64,000 nucleotides of DNA from Anaerolineaceae bacterium (GTDB lineage Bacteria > Chloroflexota > Anaerolineae > Anaerolineales > Anaerolineaceae), in the NCBI GenBank assembly GCA_002702705.1, contig PABH01000033.1:1-64000 (forward strand), given 5' to 3'. The position numbers were made by a program, and so were the translations under genes. The notes below the pieces were generated by a model that saw only the letters and a list, made by a program, of their open reading frames with translations, made no database searches and was not told the DNA's origin. This document shows, one piece after another, positions 62,597 through 64,000 of the stretch (its first letter is position 1; every line of letters starts with the position of its first letter).

Positions 62597-63661
62597 TTAA
62601 ACAGCGGGTTGTGGAATCCGCCCTTTCATGCGGTATACGGTAGTTAAAATCTCTGCCACAGCCAGATAAAATTCTGCTGAGATTTCCTGATCTAAATCCA
62701 TTGTTTTATACATAGAACGTGCGAGGGGTTTGTTCTCAATGACCGGCACATTATTTTCTTTGGCGATTGCTTTAATGCGTTCCGCGACCTTATGTGCTCC
62801 TTTGGCAACCACCTTAGGCGCATTCATTCCCGCTTCATATTTGAGGGCTACTGCAATATGGGTTGGGTTGGTAACCACAACGGTTGCTTCCGGAACACTA
62901 GCCATCATGCGGCGGCGGGCCATTTGACGCATCTGGCTGCGAATACGGCTTTTATAAATCGGGTCACCTTCTGATCGTTTAAATTCTTCTTTGATCTCTT
63001 GTTTGGTCATGCGCATATTTTTCATGAAGTCATATCGCTGGTAAGCAAAATCGGCAGCTGCCAAGACGATATAAGCACCACCAATACGTAAGGCCAGGTT
63101 AATGGCTAATGCCATAAAATCACTGACTCCGCTGATCAGATCGGTTTGTAATAAGTTTTCGACCTCAAAGGCTCTTGTTCTTAAAAAGCTATACGCTACC
63201 CAGCCAACCACCAATAATTTTAATAAAGCTCGTCCGAGTTCTATCAACCCTTTTGCTGAAAAAATGCGTTTAAAACCGTTTAATGGATTAATCCGGTCAA
63301 ATTTGAATCCTACATTTTTTGATGCCCACAAAAAACCAGTTTGGGCAATTGTCACCACGATACCAGTCACCATGATGACCATAATGATCATGGCTATGCT
63401 GGGGGTGAGTGAAAGGACGATGTCCATCATCTTTCGCTGTAGCCAAACAAAAGTCAAATCCACAGTGGACATATTTACAACCAGATCGGTTATGATCCAT
63501 TTGAGGTTGGTGACCATTGTTTTACCGGGGCCTTGTAATAAAAGAGCACTCACCATCATTAAGACCGCAGTGTTTACTTCCACACTGCGCGGTACACGTC
63601 CTTCACGACGTGCTTCTCTTAATTTCTGGGGAGTTGCTTTTTCGGTGCGATCTGAGGACAT
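62597..63661 (-). CDS. flhB: Flagellar export apparatus protein FlhB
   Basis: 354 residues. N-terminal DRTEKATPQKLREARREG, four membrane helices, and the autocleavage motif NPTH at 265-268 followed by the C-terminal subunit. Switches export from rod/hook to filament substrates. Stands between fliR and flhA with short gaps. Confidence 0.95.
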   Translation of the reverse strand: MSSDRTEKATPQKLREARREGRVPRSVEVNTAVLMMVSALLLQGPGKTMVTNLKWIITDLVVNMSTVDLTFVWLQRKMMDIVLSLTPSIAMIIMVIMVTGIVVTIAQTGFLWASKNVGFKFDRINPLNGFKRIFSAKGLIELGRALLKLLVVGWVAYSFLRTRAFEVENLLQTDLISGVSDFMALAINLALRIGGAYIVLAAADFAYQRYDFMKNMRMTKQEIKEEFKRSEGDPIYKSRIRSQMRQMARRRMMASVPEATVVVTNPTHIAVALKYEAGMNAPKVVAKGAHKVAERIKAIAKENNVPVIENKPLARSMYKTMDLDQEISAEFYLAVAEILTTVYRMKGRIPQPAV

Positions 63662-63666
63662 AAACC

Positions 63667-64000
63667 CTACTGTTGTAACAAACTAATCATTCGTGGTCCC
63701 AATTCTTGGAACATATTGGATAATGTGGGACCAACGATGGAAAACAATAATCCCAAAGCTACCAGGCTGACGGCAACTTTGAGTGGTAAACCCAAAAAGA
63801 AAACCTGAACTTGAGGTGCCACACGTGCCATCAAACCGAGCGTTAAATCGGTTAATAACAGAGCAGCCATCACGGGTAAAGCGATTTGAATACCAGCAGT
63901 AATTAGATGTGCTGTCATTCCTAATAATTGATCTAACGAACCAAAGACGACGGATGAGCCAACCGGAATGACCGTAAAAGTTTTTTGGATGGCAACAATG
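63667..64000 (-). CDS. fliR: Flagellar export protein FliR, C-terminal part (cut by the window edge)
   Basis: The reading frame runs open to the right edge, so the gene continues beyond 64000; about 111 C-terminal residues are present. IQKTFTVIPVGS at the start of the visible part and ALLLTDLTLGLMARVAPQVQVFFLGLPLK are FliR hallmarks, and the protein ends in a short helix after the last membrane segment. Component of the export gate with FlhA and FlhB. The internal ATG at 63918 is a normal methionine, not the start. Confidence 0.92.
   Translation of the reverse strand, partial: IVAIQKTFTVIPVGSSVVFGSLDQLLGMTAHLITAGIQIALPVMAALLLTDLTLGLMARVAPQVQVFFLGLPLKVAVSLVALGLLFSIVGPTLSNMFQELGPRMISLLQQ

Noticed and set aside
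63102-63686. A 194-residue plus-strand frame opposite flhB
   Set aside because: Antisense shadow of a well conserved flhB gene; no family features.

Overview
The window looks like a chromosomal segment of a free-living, flagellated, AT-leaning bacterium, most likely a member of the Chloroflexota (Anaerolineae-like). Clues are lipoproteins with long Thr/Pro/Glu/Ala linkers after the lipobox, an NBR1-type Ig-like lipoprotein, many family members of the kind common in Anaerolineae, and a flagellar set without visible L/P-ring genes (as expected for a monoderm). This placement is an inference from gene content, not from a marker gene; no rRNA or tRNA gene was found.

Layout. 1-340: two 89-bp copies of an intergenic repeat. 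414-7098 (+): a type II (BtuCDF/FecBCD-like) ABC importer, a methyltransferase, an XdhC-like protein, a second methyltransferase and a PfkB kinase. 7269-9001 (-): a TetR regulator and a Tat-exported Acg-type nitroreductase. 9289-18820 (+): an accessory run of small detoxification, repair and transfer enzymes (CPBP protease, UGT-type glycosyltransferase, E2-like acyltransferase, ClbS-like, ABM, GNAT, metallo-beta-lactamase, orphan Imm5-like immunity protein, RibD/DHFR-like reductase, DinB, SPL-type radical SAM), with a BIME/REP-like element at 10081-10326. 18939-19808 (-): a PilZ protein. 20369-25888 (+): a complete livKHMGF branched-chain amino acid importer preceded by what reads as a textbook transcription attenuator with a Val/Ile/Leu-rich leader peptide.

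26503-38499 (-) is one long chemotaxis operon: cheA, cheC, cheD, cheY, cheB, cheR, an HDOD protein, two cheX paralogues, cheW, a chemoreceptor and an HD-GYP phosphodiesterase. Two of its proteins have unusual architectures: the receptor carries a roughly 136-residue sensor-like domain inserted at the tip of its signalling hairpin, and CheA carries an MshEN-like tandem motif (a known c-di-GMP-binding fold) between P2 and P3. 39051-40394 (+) is a KamA-family radical SAM enzyme. 40617-46480 (-) holds a GGDEF cyclase, a sugar ABC importer and an acetylxylan esterase. 46758-52161 holds a lipoprotein, a flavin reductase and acetyltransferase pair, an M24 peptidase and an alkaline phosphatase. 52163 to the right edge (-) is csrA followed upstream by the late/export part of a flagellar operon (fliR, flhB, flhA, flhF, fliA, rod/hook-junction genes, flgM, flgN, flgK, flgL).

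Working together: the chemotaxis operon, the flagellar operon, CsrA and the c-di-GMP proteins (GGDEF, HD-GYP, PilZ, MshEN-like CheA) form a coherent motility and c-di-GMP control set. The transporters (metal or cofactor chelate, branched-chain amino acids, oligosaccharides with a deacetylase) suggest a heterotroph living on peptides and plant polysaccharides.
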